DNA from: Ditylenchus dipsaci
Taxonomy: Eukaryota > Nematoda > Chromadorea > Rhabditida > Anguinidae
Assembly: GCA_004194705.1 (NCBI GenBank)
Contig: SADC01000891.1
Span: 1-64,000, forward strand
Direction: 5' to 3'
Length of the DNA stretch: 64,000 bases
This document shows, piece by piece, positions 31,430 to 42,482 of the stretch; position 1 is the stretch's first letter, and every line of letters begins with the position of its first letter. A model generated the notes under the pieces. It was not told the origin of the DNA, made no database searches, and was given only the letters and a program-made list of their open reading frames with translations. The position numbers were made by a program, and so were the translations under genes.

Positions 31430-33445
31430 TTTTCCTGACTCAGGATCAACACCCACTCATCTTGAGTCAGATTTTGCACCGTCGTTAACTTATAATTTCT
31501 CGTATATTATACAAGAAATGATACAGTTATAACTGGTGTACCATAAGTTCGGAACCGACTTTTGAACTCATTATTAAAAGTAAAAAGTTTGCTACAAGAA
31601 AATTTCAAAACGTAGGTTTTGTAGCTCTGCTCATTCTCTTTCGAATAGTTTATAAAGCTTTTTTTGGAATATTTCAGAGCATTTATCATTTAGGTCCAAA
31701 CACTTATGAGGTCGTTTTGAAAAGTTGACAAGCATTTTCATCACCTTAACTGTTCAAAAGTTAAATTCAAGGCTAGGCGCTTCAGCAACGTCTTAGCACT
31801 GTGTTGGGCTAGGGGAAACTTGCCAAAAACGAAATTTGCCAAACGTATGTTTTGCCAAAACGAAATTTGCCAAATCGAAATGCGCCAAAACGAAATATGC
31901 CAAAACGAAATTTGCCGAAACGAAATTTGGCCAACGAACCAACAGGGGGGACCAAGGCAGTTTTTACGTATTTTTCAAAATTTTCGGAATTCTGTCCTTA
32001 CTGTCCTAACCACCTAAAATCACCCCAAACCAGCGAAAACCATCCAAAATCACCCAAAACCACCCAAAATCATACAAACCACCCAGAACACCAAAAACCA
32101 CCAGAAACCATTCAAAACTTCACCAAACAAAAATTAAAATTTATAAATTTAATTTAAATTTATAGTCTGAACCAACCAAACCAAGTGGTCGTCGACTTGG
32201 ATCGAAATTTTTTTTTACGTTTTTGGATTCCAAATCCTATTTTCTGGACTTATTCGTGCACGCTGAACATGGTTTGACAGTGGTAAAATCACGTTTTATG
32301 AAGAAATTTTTGAGTTTTGGGGAATAATTGATTTTGGTAAAATCAATTATTTGCCAAAACTCAAAAAATAACTGAGAAAACGGCATTTTGCCACTGTCAA
32401 ACCATGTTAAGCGTGCATGAATTAGTATAGAAAACTGGTTTTAGAACCCAAAAACGTAAAAAAAATTTTTGATCCAAGTGGACGACCACTTGGTTTGGTT
32501 GGTTCAGACTAAAAATTCAAATTCCCGCAAAATTTTTGTTTAGTTTAGTTTCGGATGGTTTCGGGTGGTTTGGGGTGTTTTGAGTTGTTTAGTGTAATTT
32601 TGGGTGGTTTTTGCTGTTTTAGGTGGTTTTTGGTTGTTTGGGGTGGTTTTAGGTGGTTAGGACACAGTTTCGAAAATTTCGAAAAAAACGTAAAAACTGC
32701 CTTGGTCCCCCTGTTGGTTCGTTGGCCAAATTTCGTTTCGGCAAATTTCGTTTTGGCATATTTCGTTTTGGCGCATTTCGATTTGGCAAATTTCGTTTTG
32801 GCAAATTTCGTTTTGGCAAATTTCGTATTTGGCAAATTTCGTTTTTGGCAAGTTTCCCCCAGCCCTGTGTTGTAGCGCAGTTCAAGAGAAACAAGATCCA
32901 TTTTACAGAATCATCATTAAAACTGTGAGTGTTGAGATATGACGTTTTGGAAAAAATAATTTATTTCAAAAATGATCGAAAACCAAGTTTTTTCAATTTT
33001 TCGGATTTCGCACCGTCTTTTTTAAGAAATTGTTTTTTTCCAAAAAGCCATATCTCAACACTCAGATTTTTGAAAACTATTCTGTAAAATGGGTCTTGTT
33101 GCTTTCGAACTGCGCTAAGACACAGCTTTAAGAAGTTGTCGTTACGTTCATAATTAAATAAGACATTTCCCCACTCAAGGTGATGAAAATGCTTGTCAAC
33201 TTTTCAAAACGACCTCATAAGTGTTTGGACCTAAATGATAAATGCTCTGAAATATTCCAAGAAAGCTATATAAACTATTCGAAAGAGAATGAGCAGAGCT
33301 ACAAAACCTACGTTTTGAAATTTTCTTGTAGCAAACTTTTTACTTTTAATAATGAGTTCAAAAGTTGGTTCCGAACTTTTGGTACACCAGTTAAAAGTCG
33401 GGGCAAAATCTGACTCAGTATGAATGGGTGTTCATCCTAAATCTG
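31430..33445. mobile_element. Compound 2-kb inverted repeat (three nested foldbacks)
   Basis: Outer arms 31430-31745 and 33178-33445 (GGTGTACCATAAGTTCGGAACC, TTAGGTCCAAACACTTATGAG and inverses). Inside are two adjacent foldbacks. One, 31805-32870, has CGAAATTTGCCAAAA arrays, a GGGACCAAGGC module and an AACCACC array on each arm, with a complete P1 palindrome (32160-32510) at its centre. The other, 32870-33130, has GCGCAGTTC..GGTCTTGTT-type arms. No protein. Confidence 0.8.
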
Positions 33446-33694
33446 TGGTCACCAATAAATAATTTATTCATGTAACAGCCTAGCATATTTCATATTGTAA
33501 CATGAAAATGGTCAGGCGCGATTTCCCGCCAGGTCAAATAATTGTGTAATAAAAACTAAACAAACGTTCTCAGGCATTATTATATTGGAAACAAAGTATT
33601 ATCGATAATACCACATCTCACACAACAGGAAGTCACGTATTTCTAGCGGTGAATAACAAAAAGGTAACCGACGAATGAAACGAGATATAAATAT

Positions 33695-33862
33695 TTATTG
33701 GCCAACCGCGTGAACATAAGTCAAATCAACACGTCGCGATGCGTGGGGCTTAGCCTTTGGTTTAAAGTCATAGCCAATCATTATGCCCATGGAAACCAAC
33801 ATGCAGGGGGGATGCAGAATTTGATCATTGGAAACAAGGTTGTAAGCACCACCCAGGGTTAC
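33695..33862 (-). CDS. Possible 3' exon, unidentified
   Basis: A minus-strand frame with LGGAYNLVSNDQILHPPCML and MGIMIGYDFKPKAKPHASRR ends at TAA (33695-33697), overlapping an AATAAA signal. Upstream the frame runs into a short repeat (33862-34045, CCCTGGGT/AAGGCATGAGCC), so the rest of the gene is not visible. Family unknown. Confidence 0.3.
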   Translation of the reverse strand, partial: VTLGGAYNLVSNDQILHPPCMLVSMGIMIGYDFKPKAKPHASRRVDLTYVHAVGQ

Positions 33863-34143
33863 CATTTTGCCTTTTTTAATGTCCCGCATTTTCTTTCTTG
33901 AGAAGAAAAAAGGCATTTTTATTTGACCTGCCTTTTTTGGAGAAATTGTTTACATTGAATGCTTTAATCCGAGAGAATTTTATATTAAATGGCTTTTTTT
34001 AGCAGGCTCATGCCTTATTTTTTAATCAGGCATGGCAACCCTGGCACCATCAACCAGTGGTGCAAGCAGGATAGAGAGAACTGAAGCTGCTACAGCAGAC
34101 GAATTTCTTGCTCCTCATATTGTGAACAACCCGAAAATATAAG

Positions 34144-34149
34144 TTTATT
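34144..34149 (-). promoter_or_regulatory. Poly(A) signal AATAAA
   Basis: AATAAA on the minus strand, 84 bases after the stop codon of the coiled-coil gene (34233). Confidence 0.6.
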
Positions 34150-34232
34150 CTGGAAAATTTACACCTTTACATTAGGCATTTGTACAACAGAAGAGTTTCT
34201 ATCACTGAACAAAAGGTAGCTCGAGCATTTCA

Positions 34233-35040
34233 TCATTGCTTCTGATCGTCGCCAGCGGAAGCAACGCTGGCATTGTATTCACGCAAGAAACGCTTCATTT
34301 CGCGATATTTTTCGGTTGTCTGCAAATAAATTGTTAGAAAAAGATGATTACGACAATACCTACCTGTTCCAGCACTTCATTGTCAAATCCTCGACTCTCG
34401 CATCGACACTCTCACAAAGAAGCTGGAAATTAGATGAAATATAAATTATTAAAAAAAGACGGAGTAAACTAAAACCGAAAATTTAACCTGAATCTCTTTC
34501 ACTCGCTCGTCCTGTTGCTGAAGCATGCACTCATAGTCGGTTGATGCGGACACATACTGGTACTACCCGAAATCTGCGATTCCCCTGACTCAATCGATGA
34601 AGACTTCGAAGACGGGGTAGAACTGACTGAAATGTCTGGATAGCGGAACACATTCATGGACGAAAGCTCCTTTTTCTTTTCAATCATCAGCGCTTCCAAA
34701 CTCGATTTTATCTAGGAGGCACATGATAACAAAAATTATAGAAATATTCTAACCAATTTACTTGTGATATAGCCAGCATTTTCTCTTTCTTGAAATTGTC
34801 CAACTTGTGATCGAAGTCGTCAGCGATTACTTTGGCACTGAACTTGTTTTAGAAAATACCAAAACTTTTAAAAAATAATCACCGGTAGAACATGGACTTC
34901 GCCTTTTTTAAACGATGAATAGCCTCCAAGAGTTCCAGACTGGACTTCCTATGTTCTGATTCAGCTTCTGAAGTGTCCAAGCCATCACTACTACTGTGAC
35001 TACTGCTATCCTGTCCACTATCGCTTGAACTGCTGCTCAT
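34233..35040 (-). CDS. Unidentified small acidic/coiled-coil protein, five exons
   Basis: Exons 35040-34883, 34837-34762, 34711-34488, 34422-34364 and 34319-34233 are separated by 45-65 bp GT-AG introns, with codon phase kept at every junction (predicted about 201 residues). The start is the ATG at 35040, followed by a Ser-rich acidic head (MSSSSSDSGQDSSSHSSSD). Charged helical stretches follow, such as LELLEAIHRLKKAKSMFYR, DHKLDNFKKEKMLAIS and EALMIEKKKELSSM. A Ser-rich linker comes next, then heptad-like LQQQDERVKEIQ and YREMKRFLREYN near the end. Two one-base deletions must be assumed, at about 34560 (exon 3) and in TTT at about 34382 (exon 4); both sit where the conserved reading resumes at once. 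The coiled-coil layout suggests a structural or complex subunit. I cannot assign a family. Regular exon structure makes this one of the best gene calls here. Confidence 0.75.
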
Positions 35041-35194
35041 CAAGAACGGTTGGAGAGACGGAAAAAATTAGTATTAGAGACCCGCATGACAGTAAAAATT
35101 TCGTCAAATAAAAATGAACATGAGAAGCGACATAGTTTTGTCTTGCCAGTATAAATATTTGAATAAATAAAAGAAATAGGCAAAGCTTTTTCTT

Positions 35195-36775
35195 GGCTTC
35201 AACAGGCTTTTATAAGCCCTAAAAAGCGGGCGGCACTGAATTGATTAACACCGAATTGATCAACACCAAATTGATCAACACCAAATTGATCAACACCGAA
35301 TTGATCAATATCGATCATTATTAAGGTGACAGGTTCGAATCCTGGTGGTAGCATACATGTTATTTTCTTAAATAAGTGGTCTTTTAAGGACCCGAAAGCC
35401 TCGGGGTGGGTATGAAAACCACGTAGCCCTTCTCCTAAATGGGTTTCCACCTCCAGACACAAATTTTTGGATTTAGCTGTGAGTGATTTAAATCACTGTG
35501 CATCATCCAGAATCGTGTCCTGAACACGGTTTGATTATACCGAAACAGCGGTTTGACGTATAGGGATCTCAGTTCTGACCAGGTGGTAGTACCGACAAAG
35601 CGGTACTCAGGTGGTAGTACCAAGGCACTGCCCAGCTATCGTACTCAGTTTGATGATACTCAGGTAGGTAGATGGTGGTAGATTTCTAGGTAGTAGTAAC
35701 TAAATGGTAGCACTCATTTGGAAGTACCCAGGTTGTATATAAGACCATTTTTGTAGTGCAATGCACTAAGTGCATCTGACCATGTTGGTAGCTGGGTCAT
35801 TCGGATGAAATTAAGTGGTCGACCGCTTGGAGCAAAATTGTTTTTTTTACTTTATAGGGTTCCAAAACCAGTTTTCTGGACTAATTCGGGCATGCTGAAG
35901 ATGGTTTGATAGAGGTAAAATGCCGTTTTATAGGGTATTTTTTAAGTTTTGGTAAAATCGAGTTTTGGTAAAATCAATTATCTCCAAATACTCAAAAACT
36001 ACCCTACAAAACCTTATTTTACTATTATCAAACATCTTCAGCATGCCCGAGTTAGTCCAAAAAACAGGTTTTGGAACATGAAAAACGTGAAAAAAAATTT
36101 GATCCAAGTGGACGACCACTTGGATTTGTTGGTACATGGAACATCCAGCAAAACTACATTTCCAGGTAGTGGTACCTAAATGGTAGTATTCAGTTGGTCG
36201 TACTCAGACGGTCGTACTCAGACGGTCGTCTCAGGTGGTCGTATGTCAGACCATTTTTTGAAGCCCACCATTAATGTTGTACCATCTTGGTGCCAGCACC
36301 TCAGTTCCTCACCCGGGTACCGCTACTAAGGTATTGCCACCTGAGTACCGATACCACGGTTTCTATTTAAAGCATGGTGGAATATCAGAGAAAATACGAT
36401 AAATACCCCGGCACTGGGGTTTTGGCAACTGAAGTCGTTATTTTGGTACTGTCAAACTGTGTTCAGCACACAATTCTGATTATGATACAATAGTTTTCAT
36501 TTACTTTTGAATAAATCCGAAATTCCGTGTTTTGGATGTAGATACCTGTTTATGGAAAGTGCTAGGTGGTTTTCCTAACCACCCTGAGGCTTACTGGTCG
36601 GCTTATGACTTATTTATTAAGAAAATAAAATATCTGCTGCCACCAGGATTCGAACCTGTAACCTTAATAATAATGTGTTGATCAATTCGGTGTTGATCAA
36701 CTCGATGTTGATCAACACTTTATAATCAACACCTTATAAGATCAATTCGCTTAACGCCCTAAAAAGCTTTTTTCG
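35195..36775. mobile_element. Foldback-like element with AATTGATCAACACC arrays and tRNA T-arm in its TIRs
   Basis: Left arm: GCCCTAAAAAGCGGG.., then AATTGATCAACACC x5 (35238-35312), then ACAGGTTCGAATCCTGGTGG (35330), then ATGTTATTTTCTTAAATAAG. The right arm repeats these in inverse order (36600-36770: GCAGATATTTTATTTTCTTAA.., CCACCAGGATTCGAACCTGT, GTGTTGATCAATTCGG words, GCCCTAAAAAGC). GGTTCGAATCC is an intact tRNA B box. A P1 palindrome is nested at 35811-36133. Confidence 0.8.
35811..36133. mobile_element. P1 foldback, complete
   Basis: Full-length palindrome with arms starting AAGTGGTCGACCGCTTGG / CCAAGTGGACGACCACTTGG and inner GGCATGCTGAAGATGGTTTG. Each end is itself a small inverted repeat (CCAAGTGG..CCACTTGG). 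Other copies: 1-160, 32160-32510, 37420-37560, 42590-42640 and 47440-47580 (the last partial). Confidence 0.85.
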
Positions 36776-36884
36776 GCGCTAATAGTACGATCGAGTTATT
36801 CTTCGTTTATCAGCATGTAGCCTGCATTTCTATTTTCTAATGAGCCATCAGCTGACTCTTTGTAGTTAGATCCTTGTAGTAAGG

Positions 36885-36950
36885 CGGCATGCCGTATTAT
36901 AGCATGCCGCCTTTTGGGACATGCCGCCGTATTAGAGGAAATAGGGTATT
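36885..36950. repeat. Family A end with word GGCGGCATGCC
   Basis: AAGGCGGCATGCCGTATTATAGC..GCCGTATTAGAGGAAATAGGGTA: family A right terminus plus three copies of its own word. Confidence 0.55.
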
Positions 36951-37110
36951 CTAAAACCTGGTTAAAGAGCTGAAATCCTGGCTACAGCCTGCAGGACACA
37001 TGACAATCTTGTGTCATCAATTTTGTACCGTAATTTTTTTGCCGCGACAATTTTGTGCCGACAATATTTCGAAGCCATAATTTCAAATTTATCATTCTTT
37101 GTCCTATGAA

Positions 37111-37375
37111 AATCGTATTCTCTGTAATAAACGCCCTCCCCAAAAGTCGGAAAATATACCCAGTACCCTTTATTCGGGGATTCAAATTTACTTGAATTTT
37201 TCGATGTTACACGGCCTTACAAAGAAAATTCCTGAATCTCAAATATGTGAAAATACTGCATTTGACGGTTTAGTTTCAGAAAATCTAAGAAAAAGTTGTG
37301 AAATCGACAAAAATAAGTTCGGGTACATTTTCCGACTTTTGGGGAGGGCGTTTATTAGAGAAAATAAGGTATTTT
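37111..37375. mobile_element. Family A-type MITE, word AATAAACGCCCTCCCC
   Basis: ATCGTATTCTCTGTAATAAACGCCC..CCCAAAAGTCGGAAAATATACCC and the inverse at 37320-37375. Confidence 0.75.
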
Positions 37376-38039
37376 AAATGTTGTTCTTTAATCTAACCTC
37401 AGTTCTACTAGATGATCCATTCACCAACCAAACCAAGTAGCCGTCCACTTGGTGCAATTTTTTCATGTTTTTCGAAGTTCAAAATATGGTTTTCGCACTG
37501 ATTCGAGCATTCTAAAGAAGGTTTGATAATAGTTAAATGCCATTTTGTAGAAATAAAGGACGTTTTGACTATTTTTGAGGAAGAACATCATTTTATCCAG
37601 CGTCTTAATGACATTTATAAACGAAAAAAACGTTTTGACTAAACATTTTTAAAGATAAAAAGGATTTGGCGTGCCAAAAAAGGAAAAATATTAAAAAAAA
37701 ATGGCAGATACGATTCCTGGATTAACGCTTTTTCTTTTAAAAATGGATTCTGGGGAAACTTCACGTTCTGAATTTAAAAGAAACGAACTAGTTATTTTTA
37801 ATTTTGTCTCAATAAAAACTCCCTGAAAAATATCTTAGACTTATGAGTACTTGTGCATTTGGTTTAGCGCAGTAACCATAAAGTTTGAACCAGATCCTCC
37901 AAGGTCATTTACTACCACATCTAGTCACTCATTCAACAATCTATTATTGTGGAATCTTTATTGATCAAACCTTTTGAAATGTCGTATTTAAAACTACTTC
38001 TTAGTTTTCATTTCTCCTCGAAATCACCCTGGTTATTTG

Positions 38040-38740
38040 CCTCAATTACCAAAGAAATTATAGAAATCCCCCAAACATTATACATTCACTCTACGAGAAT
38101 GAGGTGGTCCACGGTAAATTAAATTTTGATCCTTTTTTAAAGTCCATGTCATAAAAACAATAACCAGATCTGAATTTGGGCGGCTAAGGGCGTTCAGTGT
38201 TTTTTGTTGATTTTTAAAATTTAGATTTTATCGAATTTAAAGGCTTCCAATTATCTTATTTTAACCTTGGCGACACCCTGGGCCAGACTAAACAATCGCA
38301 CGCAAGAATGGGCTGAAAGATGTGCTCTCAACCAAAGACGTATTTAAAAAAAAATTTGGTGAGAGGCAACGAAGGAGGGGGTGTCTGATTTGTACAAAAA
38401 AAATCCGCCTTAATTCCTCTTTAGTAAGGGGGGTGGTTGTTGATTGCCTGCTTAGACCTCTTCTTCCTGGATATGTCTCTACATTCAACAGTCAAAATGG
38501 GAAAAAATAGAGTGCCAAAACATCAAAAATGTCGGAAAGACCATTAAATGACTGCTCAGCAATTTAATATACTTTTATATTTTAGAAAAGCTAGTTTTTA
38601 GTTGGTAAAAAGTATTCCATAGATCTACTCCGCTAGTCTTTGCTGCAAAACTCTTGCCATTTCCAAAAAACGACCTGCGAAATAGACATTTACTACTCCT
38701 TAAACCAGACTGGCTAATCAGATTTGGCAAAGTTGTAAAA
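38040..38740 (+). repeat. Family F dispersed repeat, copy 1
   Basis: CACTCTACGAGAATGAGGTGG..GGCGTTCAGTGTTTTTTG..CTGATTTGTACAAAAAAAA..CTGCAAAACTCTTGCC. Copy 2 at 43720-45360 is interrupted by two insertions; copy 3 is at 45850-46165. Copy 1 serves as the empty-site reference. Confidence 0.8.
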
Positions 38741-38954
38741 AATCAGGGTAAAAAATGGTGATTGGAGTCACTAGGCAAAAATTCATTGATGTTTTTCGAA
38801 ATAACACGAAAAACACATCAGATCAAAGTTTAGAAACAGAAATATTGTGAAAAAATTTGCCCTGGTCCAATTCAGGAGCGTCTTGGTAGTTTTCGGAACG
38901 GTTTCAGAACTCACGTTTTTATAGGTGCTATAGTAAACAAGGTCATATACAAAT

Positions 38955-40165
38955 TGGCTCTATATGTGTTTATGCCGACGCCGAAAAAAATATTCCTTGG
39001 TCCCTCCTGTTGTATTTTTTTCCAAAAAAAAATTTAATTTTTTAAATTGGACGATACGGAAAAGTGCCCGCATTTGGGGAAAAAGTGCCCTTTTTTTTCG
39101 TTCTAGTCAAAAAGGCGAAAAAGTGCCCGCTTTTCGTGAAAATGTGCCCGCGTTTTGTGAATATGTGCCCGCGTTTTCGAAAAACTGCCTGCTTTTTTGA
39201 AAAAGTGCCATCTTTTTGTAAGAAACTGTCCGCTTTTTGTGAAAAAAATGCCCGTTTCTGGATTAACCTGTTGTATTTATTATGGATAATCATTTTTTAT
39301 GGCGCAAATTTACTTTATTATGGCGCAAATACACTTTTTATTGGCGCAAATATTTTTTGGCGCAAATAAACTTCTTTTTGGCACAAATACACTTTTTTAT
39401 GGCGCAGATTCAGTTTTCTTGGCACAAATTTACTAAAATTTAATGCAAATTTACTGAAATTGCGCCAAAAAAAAAGTAAATCTGTTCCATAAAAAAGTGT
39501 ATTTGCGCCAAAAAGAAGTTTATTTGCGCCTAAAATATATTCGCCAATAAAAAGTGTATTTGCGCCAAAAAGAAATTTATTTTCGCCAAAAAATAATTGC
39601 GCCAATAAAAGGTGTTTTTGCACCATAATAAAGTAAATTTGCGCCATAAAAAATGATTGTCCATTCATTATGCTTTATATGAACGTAATTCTTGAAGCTG
39701 AAACTGCAGAATTTTGCAGTAAATGGACGGTATATCAATCGGTTGCTAAAATATGCAGACTCAGTCCTTGTTATAAAGGAGTTTCACAAAAAGCAGGCAC
39801 ATTTTCACAAAAAGCGGGCACTTTTCCGTTTTGTCCTTTTAAATTATCTCAAAAATCACTTAAATACATTTTTTGTTTTTAAAATACACATTTACGAGAC
39901 CACCGTGAGATCATATAGATCGTTATGTCGTACTTGGGTTGGCCGCTGCACAACCGAAACCAGCGCATTTTTCAAGAAAAGTATTAATGTAGTTGTAGGT
40001 TAATATAAAAAACCATAAAATTTGAGCAGGCAGGCTAACACATCTGTAAATGAATGGTTTTCTGAGACGATCAGACGAAAGAAAATTTTGCGGAAAAAAT
40101 TCAACAGGGGGACAAGACATATTTTTTTCGGCGTCGGCATGAACACATATAGAGTCTCGATTGGT
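38955..40165. mobile_element. Nested foldback with GTGCCCGC and GGCGCAAAT arrays
   Basis: Three layers mirrored about 39440. Outermost are CTATATGTGTTTATGCCGACG..CCTTGGTCCCTCCTGTTG and its inverse (40085-40160). Next are GTGCCCGCTTTTTGTGAAAA units (39063-39252, inverse 39788-39832). Innermost are GGCGCAAATACACTTTTT units (39300-39420, inverse 39460-39655). Matching AAAATTCATTGATGTTTTTC strings even further out (38778 / 40292) suggest a larger parent. Confidence 0.8.
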
Positions 40166-40755
40166 GTGAAAAAAGAAGGGGTTAAAAGTAAAAATAAAAT
40201 TAACTTAAGCTTGCAAAATATCATTTTTCTAGTCAAAATAGCCCTCTTAAAGTCTGTCCTCCTTTAAAAGAAATTACAATATAAATTTTGAAAAACATCA
40301 ATGAATTTTTGGTGAAGAAAAAATGGTGAAGAAAAAGTCAGGTATCTGAAAAATATTTTTGTTGTTAAATTAAAGTGTTTTTTTCATAAAAAAAGATGAG
40401 CAAAAACTAAGAGCAACTAAAATTTGAAAGGTTTACATTTTACAATTTCAATGGTTCCCCTCAAAATATCACTCTTTAGTTCTGAGCATTTTCAGCCCAT
40501 GCATAGGAAGCTCTACAAACAACATACAATAATTTTTTATTGCTAGTCTGTGCTCATAGATTTAAATGATTCCAGCTGCCTGCAAATGAAACCAGTCACT
40601 ACAAATCACTCAAAACCAATGAGTTAACTGTGACCAACGAATGGGAAGGCATAATTGGAAGAACTCTGCGAATAGTTTGCATTAACTGTAGACTAGGCAT
40701 GGATTATTTAGGTGGTTGTGCTATTATTCGTCGTTCTGGTAATGAAATGTTGGGA
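40165..40755. other. No gene seen
   Basis: AT-rich, no clear open frame. Contains the outer AAAACATCAATGAATTTTT match to 38778. Confidence 0.4.
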
Positions 40756-41062
40756 AACGGTAAATTCGCCTACAGTAAATTCGCCTACAGGTAAATTCGC
40801 CTACAACTCTTAAATTTTTCTGACTTGGAGTTCATAATATTATAATTACCATACTAATATACCCAGGAACGTTTTCCGGAAAGGATTTCTAAGGACCAAA
40901 GCAATTATTTTTCGACACAAAGCCTCCTCTCGGGTCTTACGAATCCTACCAAAATTACTTCCCTCACATCTCTCAACTATTAAGTTTTATTCTCGTCATA
41001 TAACATTCAACAAAACAGAGTTAACAATCATCAAAATTATTTTCAACAACATCGAAGTGTTT

Positions 41063-41730
41063 TTATTTCTCTTGGTAGCGAATCATGAACGTTTCGACCA
41101 TAGGATTCAGTGGAGCGTCAGCCTAAAATATTTTTTTGCTAACAAATGCAAAATTTCAATGCTAACATACACAATGATAAGCAAATCTTGTGCCCCCACC
41201 TGCTTGTTTGATTTTCTTGGGCTTTTCCTGCACAAAAAATAAAGCCAATGCAAACAAGGAAAATTAATTCATACCTCAGCAAGGTCCATTGAAAAATTGA
41301 CGTAACGAGGAGTAATAGCCGGCTGGTAAAGGAAAAAATTGACGGAATAGAGTTTAGCTGCCAAAAGAAGCTGTTGTGATGACCCCAAACTGATGGCTTC
41401 TTATAGTGCTCCACATACTCGTCCACGGTCGCAGCATCCCCTTCAATATCTTGAAAGAAGCGAGCTCATGGCATATCTTGATTGAATAGCAGAAATTGCA
41501 TTAATTCGCTTCTAACTAGACCCCAAGTGTTTTGAGTAGCGTATATCAGCAAGGAAATTGATCTTAACAAATAGCTTAAAATCTTTTTTAAATGGGGAAT
41601 AAGAAACCGGTAGAAGCAGTTACCATCTTTTTCAATGGCAATAAAACTATTAGGCTCTTTTTCTGAGCACAAATTCATAGCTTGACTCCAATCGACGGTT
41701 GAGCGAGGTGAACACAACAGGAACATACGT
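41063..41730 (-). CDS. OTU-like cysteine protease module (disrupted)
   Basis: Minus strand, just after and partly overlapping (in another frame) the MULE part. FIAIEKDGNCFYR (41605-41640) carries the OTU catalytic Asp-Gly-Asn-Cys. After a short intron (GTTTCTTATTCC..TTAAG) comes SISLLIYATQNTWGLVRSEL. After an in-frame TGA comes FFQDIEGDAATVDEYVEHYK, then KPSVWGHHN with the likely catalytic His region (about 41371-41390). A shifted frame follows with AAKLYSVNFFLYQPAITPRY. Two more small exons lead to a stop at 41063-41065 with AATAAA overlapping. OTU enzymes remove ubiquitin. The stop and the frame shift mean either decay or sequence error. Its position inside the same TIRs and on the same strand as the FLYWCH-MULE frame suggests one composite transposon gene. 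Confidence 0.6.
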
Positions 41731-42482
41731 GTGGGCAAGACGCACATAGAGAATCCACAGCTGATCAAAAAGCAAAGGATCGACTTCGAAAGTGCCATCA
41801 CATCCCCATTTCGGCACTTGCTCCAAATAGTCTAGGCACTTCTTCGATGAGAATATTAACACGCGCTCTTCTCCATTCCAGCCATCGTATTTTAGAAACT
41901 CTTCAATTCCAGCCATTTTGAACGAATTTGGAATCTGAAAACATAACGAGAAAGTGATACGTTGAATCCAGATGCTGAAGATTAATCGCAACCAATAGCT
42001 CCTGTATGTTCTTTGGGTTTGATGGCTCCTGTTTTGCTTCGTGTCTGATGTTGCGAATATTTCTTGCCAGCAATGATCGACGTATGAAAGGCTGCGCTTC
42101 TTCAGAAACAGAGCTTATTGAGCTTCCAATGATTTTCCTCGGCATGTCTTTGCACTCCATTGCTTTATCTTGAACTATTCCTTGCAAACGCTTCAATTCA
42201 ACGCGATTCCAGCCAGGCAAGTGATTGTGAGCACCACTCGTTGAAATATTCCCATTGAAAGTAACCGCTTTCCCTGTGAAAAGAGATAGCGATAACATCG
42301 AAAAACTTAAGTATTTTCTATTTTACTATTGACCCTTTGTCTCCATCAGCACCTGCTTCTTTCAAGACACAGCACCAGTAAGTTCGCTCGCCTCTTACAT
42401 TCACTTTCCAGTAGAGATGGCCATGCTTGTCTTTCAGCATTTCCTTGTTCTTCTCCGACTTTAGCAGTTCGTATTCAGCCAT
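41690..42482 (-). CDS. FLYWCH zinc finger / MULE transposase, short form
   Basis: Starts at the ATG at 42482. Exon 1 (to 42334) encodes MAEYELLKSEK.. and a FLYWCH head (GHLYWKVNVRGERTYWCCVL). A 60-bp intron with TTTTCACAG leads to the second exon, with the FLYWCH His pair (SGAHNHLPGW), a basic linker (RLQGIVQDKAMECKDMPRKI), and then the first MULE catalytic-Asp motif WGCDGTFEVDPLLFDQLW. It continues with LAHTYVPVVFTSLNRR, and in the position of the remaining DDE domain the frame passes into the OTU module. The rest of the catalytic core (second Asp, Glu, C-terminal motif seen in the copy at 560-2098) is not found. It may be truncated or fused. One-base shifts are present at the exon junctions. 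Confidence 0.65.

Noticed and set aside
32545..32901. Open frames rich in Lys/Phe/Ala on both strands
   Set aside because: Products of the CGAAATTTGCC array in the 2-kb foldback; repeated in several frames.
34044..34143. Plus-strand exon-like frame (APSTSGASRIERTEAATADE)
   Set aside because: Short, next to a repeat border and in the 3' flank of the minus-strand coiled-coil gene; no supporting splice site.
35238..35312. CRISPR-like regular repeats with short spacers
   Set aside because: Units are 15 bp without unique spacers, have an inverted partner array at 36674-36755, and the DNA is eukaryotic.
36640..36670. Functional tRNA gene on the minus strand
   Set aside because: Only the T arm is present; no D arm or acceptor, and it is an inverted copy of 35330 within a TIR.
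39318..39668. 116-residue hydrophobic open frame
   Set aside because: Translation of the GGCGCAAATACAC arrays, mirrored on the other strand.
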